Assembly (NCBI GenBank): GCA_014208095.1
Contig: JACHMT010000005.1
Location: 1,116,001-1,180,000, forward strand
Source of the DNA: Actinospineispora eucalypti
Lineage (GTDB): Bacteria; Actinomycetota; Actinomycetes; Mycobacteriales; Pseudonocardiaceae
Direction: 5' to 3'
Length of the DNA stretch: 64,000 nt
Position numbers and translations under genes: made by a program. Numbering within the stretch: position 1 is the stretch's first letter; every line of letters starts with the position of its first letter. Shown piece after piece: positions 49,417 through 57,534 of this stretch. Under the pieces are notes generated by a model that saw only the letters and a list, made by a program, of their open reading frames with translations, ran no database searches and was not told the origin of the DNA.

Positions 49417-49436
49417 GGTGGTTCCTCTCTGCTCGG

Positions 49437-50960
49437 TCACGGTCGGTTCTGGATGGCGATGAGGTCGGTGCGCCCGGCGGCGAGCCCGGCGGTGAGATCG
49501 GGGAAAAGCTCGGCCGGCCCCTCGGCGATCACCATTGGCAACCCGGCCAGGCGCAGCCGCTCGGCGAACTCCAGGCGGGTGAGCAGGTCACCCCGGTCGG
49601 CCGGGCCGGTGACCCAGGCCGCGCGCCCGGCCCGGGTCAGCCGCCGGACCAGCTCGTCCGCCTCGGCGCACCACGGATCGGCCGGGACGTTGGTGACCTC
49701 GGTGAAGTCGGTCAGCATCCCTCGGTGCACGACCCGGCTGGGGAACCCGGCCCACGGCCGGGCGGACACCCAGGCGTCCGGGTCGGCCAGGTCCACCCGC
49801 TCCGGCGGCTCGCCCGAGTACTGGGCCAGCCCGGCGCGCACCACGCCGGGCGTACTCGCGGCGAAGCGGGCCAGCGGGACGTTGCCCGCCCGGCTCATGT
49901 AGGCCACGGTCAGCTGCTCCACCGGGAGGTGGGTACGGGCGGGGAAGGAGTCCCACCAGCGCTGGCTGCGCCGGGCCAGCGCCTGCATCCGCGCCACCTC
50001 GGGCTTGCGCCTCCGCTGGTAGCCGGCGAAGGCGGCGTCCCGGTCCGGTGCGGCGGCCAGCGCCTCGCACAGCGCGATGGCGTCCTCCATGGCCAGCTTG
50101 GTGCCCGAGCCGACCGAGTAGTGCGCGGTGTGCGCTGCGTCGCCGAGCAGCACCCGGTTGCCGTCCGACCAGCGTGCGCAGGTCACCGTGCGGAAGCGCT
50201 GCCAGCGGGTGCGGTTGCCGATCAGCCGGTGGCCGCGCAGCCGCTGGGCGAACGCGTCCGACAGGTAGGCCAGGGCGGTCTCGTCGGAGGCGTCCGAGGG
50301 GGTCTCGTCGGTGGTCCGGTCGAAGCCGGCCCGCCGCCACGTGCCCTCGTCCGCCTCGACCAGGAAGGTGCTGCGGTCCGGCGCGTAGGGGTAGGCGTGC
50401 GCCACGAAGGTGCCGTGCTCGGTGGTGGCGGGGGCGAACATGGCCTCGTCCAGCGCGAAATCGGTGCCGGCCCACAGGAACAGGCCCCGGCCGACCTCCA
50501 CGCTCGCCCCGAACGCGTCCGCTCCGCCGGTCCGGGTCGCGCTGCTCACCCCGTCGGCCACCACCACGACGTCGGCGTCCAGGTCGGCGGGGTCGACCCG
50601 CTCCCCGTGCCGGAGCTCCACGCCGGCCTTCTCCGCGTGCCGGCCGAGCACCGCCAGCAGCTCGGTGCGGGCGATCGCCACCAACCGCCCGCCGGGCACC
50701 CGGGCGACCCGGTCACCCACGCGCATGCTCATGTCGTGCGGATAGGAGGCGGCCAGGATGTCGCGCAGGCTGTCCGGGTCGGCGGCCTCCAGGTTGCGCT
50801 GGGTGCGCGCGCCCAGCGCGACGCCGAACCCGAACGTGGTCTCCGGCAGTCCCTGCTCGTGCACGACCACCTCGAGCCCCGGGTCGGCCAGCCGCATCAG
50901 CCGCGCCGCGTACAGCCCGCCCGGGCCGCCGCCCACCACCGCCGCCTTGCGCACCTTCAT
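49437..50960 (-). CDS. FAD monooxygenase similar to anthraniloyl-/salicylyl-CoA hydroxylase (N-terminal half)
   Basis: The 507-aa flavoprotein has AAVVGGGPGGLYAARLMR at its N-terminus and GDAAHTAHYSVGSGTKLAMEDAIAL near residue 285. The latter is characteristic of the monooxygenase half of anthraniloyl-CoA monooxygenase and salicylyl-CoA 5-hydroxylase. The full bifunctional enzymes carry a C-terminal Old-Yellow-Enzyme (OYE) barrel and reach ~770 aa. Here the protein stops at 507 aa, but the last ~45 residues (LTRLEFAERLRLAGLPMV and GLAAGRTDLIAI) resemble the end of that barrel, as if its middle were deleted. It is coupled by ATGA to the aryl-acid ligase, which would supply the aryl-CoA or aryl-AMP substrate. 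Confidence 0.85.
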   Translation of the reverse strand: MKVRKAAVVGGGPGGLYAARLMRLADPGLEVVVHEQGLPETTFGFGVALGARTQRNLEAADPDSLRDILAASYPHDMSMRVGDRVARVPGGRLVAIARTELLAVLGRHAEKAGVELRHGERVDPADLDADVVVVADGVSSATRTGGADAFGASVEVGRGLFLWAGTDFALDEAMFAPATTEHGTFVAHAYPYAPDRSTFLVEADEGTWRRAGFDRTTDETPSDASDETALAYLSDAFAQRLRGHRLIGNRTRWQRFRTVTCARWSDGNRVLLGDAAHTAHYSVGSGTKLAMEDAIALCEALAAAPDRDAAFAGYQRRRKPEVARMQALARRSQRWWDSFPARTHLPVEQLTVAYMSRAGNVPLARFAASTPGVVRAGLAQYSGEPPERVDLADPDAWVSARPWAGFPSRVVHRGMLTDFTEVTNVPADPWCAEADELVRRLTRAGRAAWVTGPADRGDLLTRLEFAERLRLAGLPMVIAEGPAELFPDLTAGLAAGRTDLIAIQNRP

Positions 50961-52579
50961 CGGGCCGCCACCCGCTCGCGCAGCTCCTTCTTGGCCACTT
51001 TCCCGACGTTGGTCAGCGGAAACGCCTCCACCAGCTCCACCCGTTCCGGCCACTTGTACTTCGCCAGTCCCTGCCCGCGCAGGAACTCGCCCAGCGAGGC
51101 CACGGTGAGCGGGGCGGCGCCGGATTCCATGATCAGGAATGCGCAGGCGCGTTCGCCGAGTACCGGGTCGGGCATGCCGACCAGGGCGGCGTTGTGCACG
51201 TCGGGATGGCGCACGATGATCTCCTCGACCTCCTCGGAGTGGATCTTCTCCGCACCCCGGTTGATGACGTCCTTGATGCGGCCCTCGATGGAGTAGTAGC
51301 GCCGGCCGTCCACCGGGCGGCACACCGCCAGGTCACCGGTGCGGTAGAAGCCGTCGGCGGTGAACGTGGCCGCGTTGTGCGCCGCCGCGCGGTAGTAGCC
51401 GGGGATCGTGTACGGGCCCCGGCAGGCGAGCTCGCCCAGCTGGCCGTCCGGGACCTGGTTCTCCCCGCCGACCTCGAGCACGCGCACCTCGTCGGCGGGG
51501 GAGACCGGCACGCCGACCGTGTGCAGCCGGACCCGCTCCGGCGCCTCGGCCGGGGTGCCCAGGAACATGCCCTCCGCCATGCCGAACATCTGGTTGCACG
51601 GCACGCCCAGCTCGGGCTCGATGCGCACGGCGACCTCCAGCGGCAGCTTCTGCCCGCCGACGCACATGCGTCGCACCCCGCGAAGGCCCTCGCCGGTGGC
51701 GGCCGCGTGGTCCAGCAGCCGGATGACCACGGCCGGCGGGACCAGCGGGATGCAGGTGACCGACTCCCGGCGCACGGTGTCGGTGATCGTTGCCGCGTCC
51801 GCGCCCGGGGCCAGCACGAACGCCGCGCCGCGCCAGTGCGCCGGCTGCAGGGCGGCGGCGATGCCCGCGTTGTGCATGATCGGCAGCGCGTGCAGCACCA
51901 CCGATTCCTTGTCAATGTCCAGCGCGTCCGCCCAAGCGGCCGAGTTGTGCACGTACTCGCGGTGCCGGCGCGGGGCGACCTTGGGCAGGCCGGTGGTGCC
52001 GCCCGACAGCTGGAAGGCGACCACTCCATCCGGATCGACGGCGACCGGGTCCCGCGAGCCCGCCGCCAGCAGCTCTTCGAAACCGATCGCCCGGTCCAGC
52101 TCACCGCCTATCGAGATGACGGTCTCGAGGCCGACCGCGGCGGCCACCGACGGCAGGTCCTGGCCGGCGAAGTCGGCCTGCACCAGGTGGCCGGTGGCGC
52201 CGACGTGCTCGGCCAGCAGCCCGATCTCCCGATGTCCGTGCATGGGCAGCGTGCAGACCGGGACCACCCCGGCCTTGACCGCCCCGTAGTAGGCGATCAC
52301 GGTCTCCGCGATGTTCCCGGCGGAGAACATCAGCCGGTCCCCGGGGCGCAACGGGGTGACGGCGAGCAGGCCGGCTGCGAAGGCGTCGGTGCGGCGGTCC
52401 AGCTCGCGGTAGGTCAGCCGGGTGGTCGGGGTGATCAGTGCCGGGCGGTCGGCGAAGCGGGCGGCGGCGTGCCGCAGCTCGTCGCCGACCGTGCGCTCGC
52501 CCCACAGGCCCCGGCGGCGGTAGGCGGCGGCGCGGTCCGGGGCGAAGTCGGGAAGGTCGGTGATCGTCTCGGCCAGCAT
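50957..52579 (-). CDS. Aryl-acid AMP/CoA ligase (2,3-dihydroxybenzoate-AMP ligase type)
   Basis: The 540-aa ANL enzyme contains FQLSGGTTGLPKVAPRRHREY near residue 190, typical of the DhbE/EntE/SdgA aryl-acid ligases, with RRGLWGERTVGDELR near the N-terminus. It also has FGMAEGMFLGTP near residue 340, YYSIEGRIKDVINRGAEKIHSEEVEE near residue 435 and the catalytic Lys in TNVGKVAKKELR at the end. It should adenylate salicylate, anthranilate or a close aryl acid and perhaps form the CoA ester. The ATG at 52579 has GAGGAG 7 bases upstream. It lies between a transporter for aromatic acids and an aryl-CoA monooxygenase in one operon. Confidence 0.88.
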   Translation of the reverse strand: MLAETITDLPDFAPDRAAAYRRRGLWGERTVGDELRHAAARFADRPALITPTTRLTYRELDRRTDAFAAGLLAVTPLRPGDRLMFSAGNIAETVIAYYGAVKAGVVPVCTLPMHGHREIGLLAEHVGATGHLVQADFAGQDLPSVAAAVGLETVISIGGELDRAIGFEELLAAGSRDPVAVDPDGVVAFQLSGGTTGLPKVAPRRHREYVHNSAAWADALDIDKESVVLHALPIMHNAGIAAALQPAHWRGAAFVLAPGADAATITDTVRRESVTCIPLVPPAVVIRLLDHAAATGEGLRGVRRMCVGGQKLPLEVAVRIEPELGVPCNQMFGMAEGMFLGTPAEAPERVRLHTVGVPVSPADEVRVLEVGGENQVPDGQLGELACRGPYTIPGYYRAAAHNAATFTADGFYRTGDLAVCRPVDGRRYYSIEGRIKDVINRGAEKIHSEEVEEIIVRHPDVHNAALVGMPDPVLGERACAFLIMESGAAPLTVASLGEFLRGQGLAKYKWPERVELVEAFPLTNVGKVAKKELRERVAAR

Positions 52580-52590
52580 CGGTGCGCTCC

Positions 52591-53808
52591 TCACTGCATG
52601 GTCCCGCTGGCGGCAAGGCCCTCGGCCGGGCGGGGCGCGGCGGTCCGGGGCGGGACGGCGCCGGCGGCCAGTGCGCCGAGCACCGCGACGGCGGCGAACG
52701 CGGCGAAGTTCCAGCCGAGGCCCAGCCCGGCACCGATCAGGTAGCCGCCGAGCAGCGGGCCGGCGACCGCGCCGAGCCGGCCGATCCCGGTGCTGACGCC
52801 GAGCGCGGTGGCCCGGTTCCGGCCCGGGTAGTGCAGCGCGACGTAGCCGAAGACGACGATCTGGGTGCCGACGGAGGCCGCGCCGGCCACCGCGATCAGC
52901 AGGTAGAGCAGCACCGGGGGCAACGGCTGGGAGAGCAGCCCGATCGACGTGGCGCCGACGGCGAACGCCGAGGTGGCGGCCACCCGCCCGCCGTACCGGT
53001 CCGCGACCGCCGAGCCGGCCAGCCCGCCGGCGATCGCGCCGAGGTTGAACACCAGCAGGAAGGCGATCGCCGAACCCAACGCGTAGCCGGCCTGCCGCAT
53101 CAGCTGCGGCAGCCAGGTGTTCAAGCCGTAGACCAGCAGGAACCCGGCCACGTTGGCCAGCGCGAACAGCCCGAGGGCCACGCCGGCCCGGCCCCGGGTG
53201 AGCCCCGGATCGCGCACGCCGGGTTCCCGGGCGAAACCCGGCGACTCGGGCAGCAGCCACGCGGCCAGCGGGAGCAGGGTGACCAGCGGCAGCGCGCCGA
53301 GGGCGAACAGCGCCCGGAAGCCCGCCGACTCCAGCAGCGCGATGCCGGCCAGCGCGGCGAGCACCCCGCCGACCGGGAAACCGCACAGCATGACCGCGTT
53401 GAGCAGGTTGCGCCTCGGCGCCGGCGCCGACTCCACCACCAGCGCGATGGCGATCGGCGCTATGCCGCCGAAGCCGAGGCCGGCCAGGAAGCGGGCCAAC
53501 CCGAGCAGCTCGGGGGAGGGCGCGGCCGCGACCGCCAGCATCATCACCGAGAACCAGGCCAGCGTGGCCAGGAACATCCGGCGGCGGCCGAACCGGTCGG
53601 TCAGGGCGCCGGCGGCGATGGCGCCGACGAACATGCCCAGCAGGGCGTAGCTGCCGATCGCGCCGACCTGCGGCGCGCTCAGCCGCCACCCGGGGTCGGC
53701 CATCAGCGCGGGCACCGCCGAGCCGTAGACGATCAGGTCGTACCCGTCGAACACGATCGCGGCGAACCCCAGGGCGACGACGGTCCGGTGGTTGGTTGGT
53801 GCGGGCAT
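52591..53808 (-). CDS. AAHS-family aromatic acid:H+ symporter (MFS)
   Basis: The 405-aa MFS carrier has 12 transmembrane segments. The first helix, FAAIVFDGYDLIVYGSAVPAL, has the DGYD signature of the aromatic acid:H+ symporter (AAHS) family, in which the Asp is needed for uptake. The loop 2-3 motif is GALTDRFGRRRMFL. The likely substrates are benzoate-type acids such as 4-hydroxybenzoate, salicylate or anthranilate. It is the first gene of the six-gene operon and diverges from tetR with ATGTC/GACAT inverted repeats in the gap. Confidence 0.88.
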   Translation of the reverse strand: MPAPTNHRTVVALGFAAIVFDGYDLIVYGSAVPALMADPGWRLSAPQVGAIGSYALLGMFVGAIAAGALTDRFGRRRMFLATLAWFSVMMLAVAAAPSPELLGLARFLAGLGFGGIAPIAIALVVESAPAPRRNLLNAVMLCGFPVGGVLAALAGIALLESAGFRALFALGALPLVTLLPLAAWLLPESPGFAREPGVRDPGLTRGRAGVALGLFALANVAGFLLVYGLNTWLPQLMRQAGYALGSAIAFLLVFNLGAIAGGLAGSAVADRYGGRVAATSAFAVGATSIGLLSQPLPPVLLYLLIAVAGAASVGTQIVVFGYVALHYPGRNRATALGVSTGIGRLGAVAGPLLGGYLIGAGLGLGWNFAAFAAVAVLGALAAGAVPPRTAAPRPAEGLAASGTMQ

Positions 53809-53833
53809 CGCTCCTCCTCAAGTTGCAACATAC

Positions 53834-53858
53834 ATGTCAAAATATCGACATCAATGTC
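53834..53858. promoter_or_regulatory. TetR operator candidate: ATGTC/GACAT/ATGTC triad
   Basis: ATGTC (53834-53838), GACAT (53847-53851) and ATGTC (53854-53858) form two overlapping inverted repeats in the 88-bp divergent gap between the AAHS transporter and TetR. The layout suits one repressor controlling both directions. Confidence 0.55.
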
Positions 53859-53896
53859 ACAAGGTCCGATCGGGTGAACCAGGGCGGCGATCTACG

Positions 53897-54658
53897 ATGA
53901 GCGGGATGACGGTGGAAGAACGGCCAGCGGCCCAGGGTGACGGCGCCCCCGCGCGGGGTCAGGCGCGTCGGCGGATCGTGTCGAACGAGCTGCTCGAATG
54001 CTCGGCGCGCCTGTTCGCGCGGCAGGGATTCGCCAATACCAGCTTCCAGGACATCGCCGACGCGATGGGTATCAGCCGACCGGCTCTCTACCATTACGTC
54101 AGCAACAAGGAAGAACTGCTGACCGCGCTGGTGCGGGACGTTCTGGAACGCGTCGTGGAAATCCTGGAGGACGCCAAGGCGCGCACCGATCTGGCCGAGG
54201 ACGCCCGAATAGAGCTGGCGCTGCGCGGAATCGTCATCAACAACGCCGGAAACACCACCCGGTTCCGGCTGCTGGACCGCAGTGAACCGGATCTGCCGGC
54301 GGAAATCGCGGAACTGCACCGGCAGGCCCGCCGGCGGGTCCTGGCCCTGTTGACCGGCCTCATCGAGGACGCGATCGCCGCCGGGAAACTGCGCCCGCTG
54401 CCGGCCCGGACGGTCGCACTGGGCATGCTGGGAATGGCCAACTGGGTCGCCTGGTGGTACCGCCTGGAAGCCGACGGCGCCCCGGAGAACATGGCCGACG
54501 TGTTGGTCGACATGGCGATGACCGGCATCCGCCGCGCCGACGACCGGACCGTCGCCCCCGGCCCCTGGCCCGCTCTCCAGCTGCTCAAGGAAGACCTGGC
54601 CCACCTCGAGTCGGCCATGCGCACCGCCGAGCAACCCTCGCCTCCCGACCCGGCCTAG
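53897..54658 (+). CDS. TetR-family transcriptional regulator
   Basis: The ~253-aa protein has an N-terminal TetR helix-turn-helix: ECSARLFARQGFANTSFQDIADAMGISRPALYHYVSNKEELL in parts, residues ~30-75. It is followed by an all-helical ligand-binding domain with WVAWWYRLEADG near residue 195, a common pattern in regulators of acyl-CoA or aromatic catabolism. A ~25-residue basic N-terminal arm precedes the HTH. It diverges from the six-gene aromatic-acid operon and probably represses it until an aryl acid or aryl-CoA is bound. Start ATG 53897; ATG 53906 is an alternative. Confidence 0.88.
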   Translation: MSGMTVEERPAAQGDGAPARGQARRRIVSNELLECSARLFARQGFANTSFQDIADAMGISRPALYHYVSNKEELLTALVRDVLERVVEILEDAKARTDLAEDARIELALRGIVINNAGNTTRFRLLDRSEPDLPAEIAELHRQARRRVLALLTGLIEDAIAAGKLRPLPARTVALGMLGMANWVAWWYRLEADGAPENMADVLVDMAMTGIRRADDRTVAPGPWPALQLLKEDLAHLESAMRTAEQPSPPDPA

Positions 54659-54785
54659 CTCCCGGAGCCTGACTATCCGCTGGTGGCGGCGCTGTGACAC
54701 GGGTGTCGGAAATTTGTCGGTGATGTCGCGACTTCTGCTCATGTGGCTCGTTCTCCACGGCAAGAGCACTCAGCGAGGAGGAGCG

Positions 54786-55880
54786 ATGAGACGGCTGATC
54801 GGGCTGGCGAGCGGGCTGGCGGTTGCCCTGGCCGCGGTGACGGTGGGCAGCGCGACGGCGGTCGACATCGGGCTGGACGACGTCGCCGAGGGCGTGGTGG
54901 TCAGTGCGGAACCCGCGGAATCGCCGAGTGGGGCCGACTGTAAGAACATCTGGTTCCGGGTTCGCCAGTTCGCCTCGGCGCCGGCGAACCAGCGCGTGTT
55001 CGGGCAGCTCTGCCATCGCGGCGAGCTTTCCGCCGACACCCCGGTGCAGATTCTGATTCACGGCGGCAGCTACAACCACGCGTACTGGGACTGGCCCTAT
55101 CAGCCCGGGAAGTACTCGTACGTCGACGCCGCGACGAAAGCCGGATTTGCCACGCTGAACATCGACCGGCTCGGCTACGGACATTCGGACCACCCGAACC
55201 CGCTGACCCTCGACTTCAATGTCGCCGGATTCGTCACCCACCAACTCGTCCAGGCCCTGCGTTCCGGCGAAGTCGGGCCGAAGTTCCGGAAAGTCGTCCT
55301 GAACGGCCACTCGATGGGCGGACTCACCGCGCAGCATGCCGCGTCGGAGTTCCACGACGTGGATGCCGTAATCGTCACCGGCGTCGGGCACAACTTCGCG
55401 CCGAAGGGAATCGCGCAGGTCGCGGACAAGTTCTATCCCGCCGACATCGACCCCAAGTTCCTCGGCCGGGGCTACCCGCCGGGCTACCTGACCACGCTGC
55501 CGGGCAACCGGGCGAAGACGTTTGTCGCACCCGCTAAGTACGACCCCAAGATCGAGGCCTACGAGGAACGGCTCAAGGACACCCTCAGCCCGACGGAGCT
55601 GACCGGCATCACCGCCGACTCCTACAACCACTCGATCACCAGGAACATCCGGGTCCCGGTGCTGTACGCGATCGGCCAGCACGACCTCATCTGGTGCCCG
55701 ACGACCCAGGACTGCAACACCGACCCGCAGGCCCGCGACGAGGCCAACTACTACCGGAAGGGCCTGTACACCCGGTACGTGGTGCCGGGCTCCAGCCACT
55801 CGATCAACGTCACGCTGGCCGCGCCCGACTTCTACCGGGAGACGTTCCGCTGGCTGGCCGAGCAGGACATCCGTCCGTGA
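54786..55880 (+). CDS. Secreted alpha/beta hydrolase
   Basis: The 364-aa protein starts with a signal peptide, MRRLIGLASGLAVALAAVTVGSATA in parts, with likely cleavage after ATA near residue 28. The mature enzyme has LIHGGSYNHAYWDWPYQP as the oxyanion region, the nucleophile in LNGHSMGGLTAQHAAS near residue 175, and a terminal HS in PGSSHSINVTLAAPDF. Cysteines in ADCKNIW/QLCHRG and IWCPTTQDCNTD could form disulfides, which fits export. The substrate is unknown; similar actinomycete proteins act as extracellular esterases or lipases. GAGGAGGAG stands directly before the ATG. Its stop lies 5 bases from the convergent PEP-utilising gene. Confidence 0.85.
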   Translation: MRRLIGLASGLAVALAAVTVGSATAVDIGLDDVAEGVVVSAEPAESPSGADCKNIWFRVRQFASAPANQRVFGQLCHRGELSADTPVQILIHGGSYNHAYWDWPYQPGKYSYVDAATKAGFATLNIDRLGYGHSDHPNPLTLDFNVAGFVTHQLVQALRSGEVGPKFRKVVLNGHSMGGLTAQHAASEFHDVDAVIVTGVGHNFAPKGIAQVADKFYPADIDPKFLGRGYPPGYLTTLPGNRAKTFVAPAKYDPKIEAYEERLKDTLSPTELTGITADSYNHSITRNIRVPVLYAIGQHDLIWCPTTQDCNTDPQARDEANYYRKGLYTRYVVPGSSHSINVTLAAPDFYRETFRWLAEQDIRP

Positions 55881-55884
55881 GCCA

Positions 55885-56820
55885 TCAGGCCGGTTCGTCG
55901 ATGGTGACCCGGCCGGTGACGCCGTCCACCGTGATAGTGGCGCCGTCCGGGATGAGCGTGACCGCGTTGCGCACCTGGGCCGACGGCATGCCGTACTCCC
56001 GGGCCAGGCACGCGGCGTGGGCGAGCGGGCCGCCGGTCTCGGTGACGATGCCGGAGATGATGTTGAACGCGGCGGCCCATCCGGGGTCGGTGGAGTTGCA
56101 CACCAGGATCTGGCCCTTGCGCAGCCGGCCCAGCTCGGCCAGCGACCTGACCACGCACGCGGCGCCGGTGACCACCCCGGAGCTGGTCCCCGAGCCCCGC
56201 AGCACGCCGTCCTGGGCGCCGTCGTCCTCGGCCTGGTCCAGGTCGACCGGCTGGCCCTTGTGCAGGTACATCGGCATCTGCACCTCCTTGGCGTGGAACC
56301 GGTCCCAGTCCCGCATCCGGGCGGTGATCTTGGCCCGGGTGAGCCGGGTGGCCGTGCCGGTCTCCAGCAGGGTCCACAGCTCGTCCACGGTGAGGAACCA
56401 GAAGTCGCGATCGGTCTCCACCAGGCCGCGTTCGGTCAGCCGGCGGTTGGCCTCCAGGAAGCAGCGCTTGATCGTGAAGGTGCTGCGGTCCACGCAGTTG
56501 CGCTCGGTGTCCCGGAACACGATGAACCGCTGGATCCAGTCGACCACGATCTTGACCGCCTCGGCCCGCAGCGCCCCGAGCGGACCGCGCCGCAGCCTCT
56601 CGCACACCTCCTGGAGCACCTGTTGTCCAGCGTTGGACACAGGGCGCAGCTCCCGTTGTTGATCTCTGGCCGCTCGGTCAGGCGCTGTCTGGACTGGGCG
56701 GGGAGCGGGCGGCGTGGTCGTCGCGGTGGTGCCGGCAACCGGACCGGGGATGGGTGAAGCCGGCACGGATGGCGTTGGTGAGGGCGCAGCGGGCGGCGGG
56801 GACGGCAACGGAGAGGTCAC
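55885..56820 (-). CDS. PEP-utilising enzyme, C-terminal part only
   Basis: The 311-aa protein ends with the swivelling phosphohistidine domain of PEP synthase/rifampin phosphotransferase-like enzymes: LRGSGTSSGVVTGAACVV, ILVCNSTDPGWAAAF, and GGPLAHAACLAREYGMP, where the His is the phospho-carrier. The section before it (residues ~75-165, ending RDFWFLTVDEL) matches the helical middle of the same enzymes. The N-terminal ATP-grasp domain (about 300 residues or more) is missing and is replaced by ~55 residues of Pro/Thr/Ala-rich sequence. The GTG start has GAGGGA upstream, so it may be expressed, but it cannot carry out the full reaction alone. It is probably a truncated gene. Confidence 0.6.
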   Translation of the reverse strand: MTSPLPSPPPAAPSPTPSVPASPIPGPVAGTTATTTPPAPRPVQTAPDRAARDQQRELRPVSNAGQQVLQEVCERLRRGPLGALRAEAVKIVVDWIQRFIVFRDTERNCVDRSTFTIKRCFLEANRRLTERGLVETDRDFWFLTVDELWTLLETGTATRLTRAKITARMRDWDRFHAKEVQMPMYLHKGQPVDLDQAEDDGAQDGVLRGSGTSSGVVTGAACVVRSLAELGRLRKGQILVCNSTDPGWAAAFNIISGIVTETGGPLAHAACLAREYGMPSAQVRNAVTLIPDGATITVDGVTGRVTIDEPA

Positions 56821-56846
56821 AGGGGCTTCCCTCTGGTGGCTGATGG

Positions 56847-56926
56847 GGCACCGATACCTTCGGAGCCACTGTGACCCCCGTTGCTCAGGTGGCCCCGTGC
56901 TTACCCGCGTTACTAGGCGGGCCGCC
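56847..56926 (-). repeat. Leader element, copy A
   Basis: This segment upstream of the truncated PEP-utilising gene shares the plus-strand core GCACCG-TAC-TTCGGAG and a later GCGTTAC/GCGGGCCGC region with copy B at 57367-57424. Both lie just upstream of minus-strand genes, in the same orientation. It may be a duplicated promoter or leader. Confidence 0.5.
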
Positions 56927-57045
56927 GCCCAGACCGATGCATCCGGCCCGGACGGCGGTCCCGTCGCGGCTCTGAGGGGTGTCTCCCGGACGGTTGAGCC
57001 GCACCCGGTTCAACGAACGACCCCGGCGGCCGGCGTCTCGCCCGA

Positions 57046-57339
57046 TCAGAGTGCGTCGGGCCACTCGAACCGAAGCCCCTCGTCCATCAGTCTCTGAATG
57101 AACTCGTCGAGCGAAACGATCATGTCCGCCAGTGCCTCGCGGTCTGCCTCCTCGGCGAACTCGGGGATCTGCTTTACGAGTGCATCGCGCGCTGCCTTCA
57201 CCTCTTCCAGCTCGCGCAGCTCCAACATGTTGGGGGTGTCCGCAACCTCTTGAGCACGGTCGAGGAACCTCAGGATCGTGCGGTAGTGCTCGTTGTCGTG
57301 CACGTCGTGCACGTCGTGCACGTCGTGCACGTCGTGCAT
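57046..57339 (-). CDS. Small helical protein with N-terminal His-Asp-Val repeats
   Basis: The 97-aa protein starts MHDVHDVHDVHDVHDNEH, encoded by tandem 9-bp units, then has an amphipathic helical region (RTILRFLDRAQEVADTPNMLELRELEEVKAARDALVKQ in parts) and an acidic C-terminus. The ATG at 57339 has GAGGAG 7 bases upstream, so the repeat is translated. Repeated His and Asp could bind metal ions. No known family is recognised. It sits in a block of small accessory genes with a duplicated leader sequence in front. Confidence 0.65.
   Translation of the reverse strand: MHDVHDVHDVHDVHDNEHYRTILRFLDRAQEVADTPNMLELRELEEVKAARDALVKQIPEFAEEADREALADMIVSLDEFIQRLMDEGLRFEWPDAL
57299..57338. repeat. 9-bp tandem repeat (CACGTCGTG) in small gene
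   Basis: About four and a half perfect 9-bp copies cover the N-terminal codons of the small gene. Each unit encodes His-Asp-Val. Slippage would change copy number without a frameshift. Confidence 0.85.
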
Positions 57340-57366
57340 GCGGGCTCTCCTCGGCGCGTTGGTCGC

Positions 57367-57424
57367 GGCACCGGTACTTCGGAGCTGGTCTGACCTGCGT
57401 TACCAGGTGGCTAGCGGGCCGCGC
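57367..57424 (-). repeat. Leader element, copy B
   Basis: This is the second copy of the element described at 56847-56926. It lies 28 bases upstream of the His-Asp-Val gene. The minus strand reads GCTCCGAAG-TA-CGGTGCC toward the start codon in both copies. Confidence 0.5.
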
Positions 57425-57534
57425 GGTCACAACCCAGCAACATCCGGGCGTCTCCTTCGCCGTGCGTGTAACACCGGGCTCGCGCTGGGCGAACCGCCGT
57501 AGGCCTGGCCCGCCGCTGCCTCGGAGGCCCCACC

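Noticed and set aside
54786-55880. Kynurenine formamidase candidate
   Set aside because: The protein has a signal peptide and likely disulfides, so it acts outside the cell and cannot serve the cytoplasmic kynurenine pathway.
57297-57340. Short direct repeats considered as a CRISPR array
   Set aside because: Repeat units are 9 bp with no spacers and lie inside a coding region.
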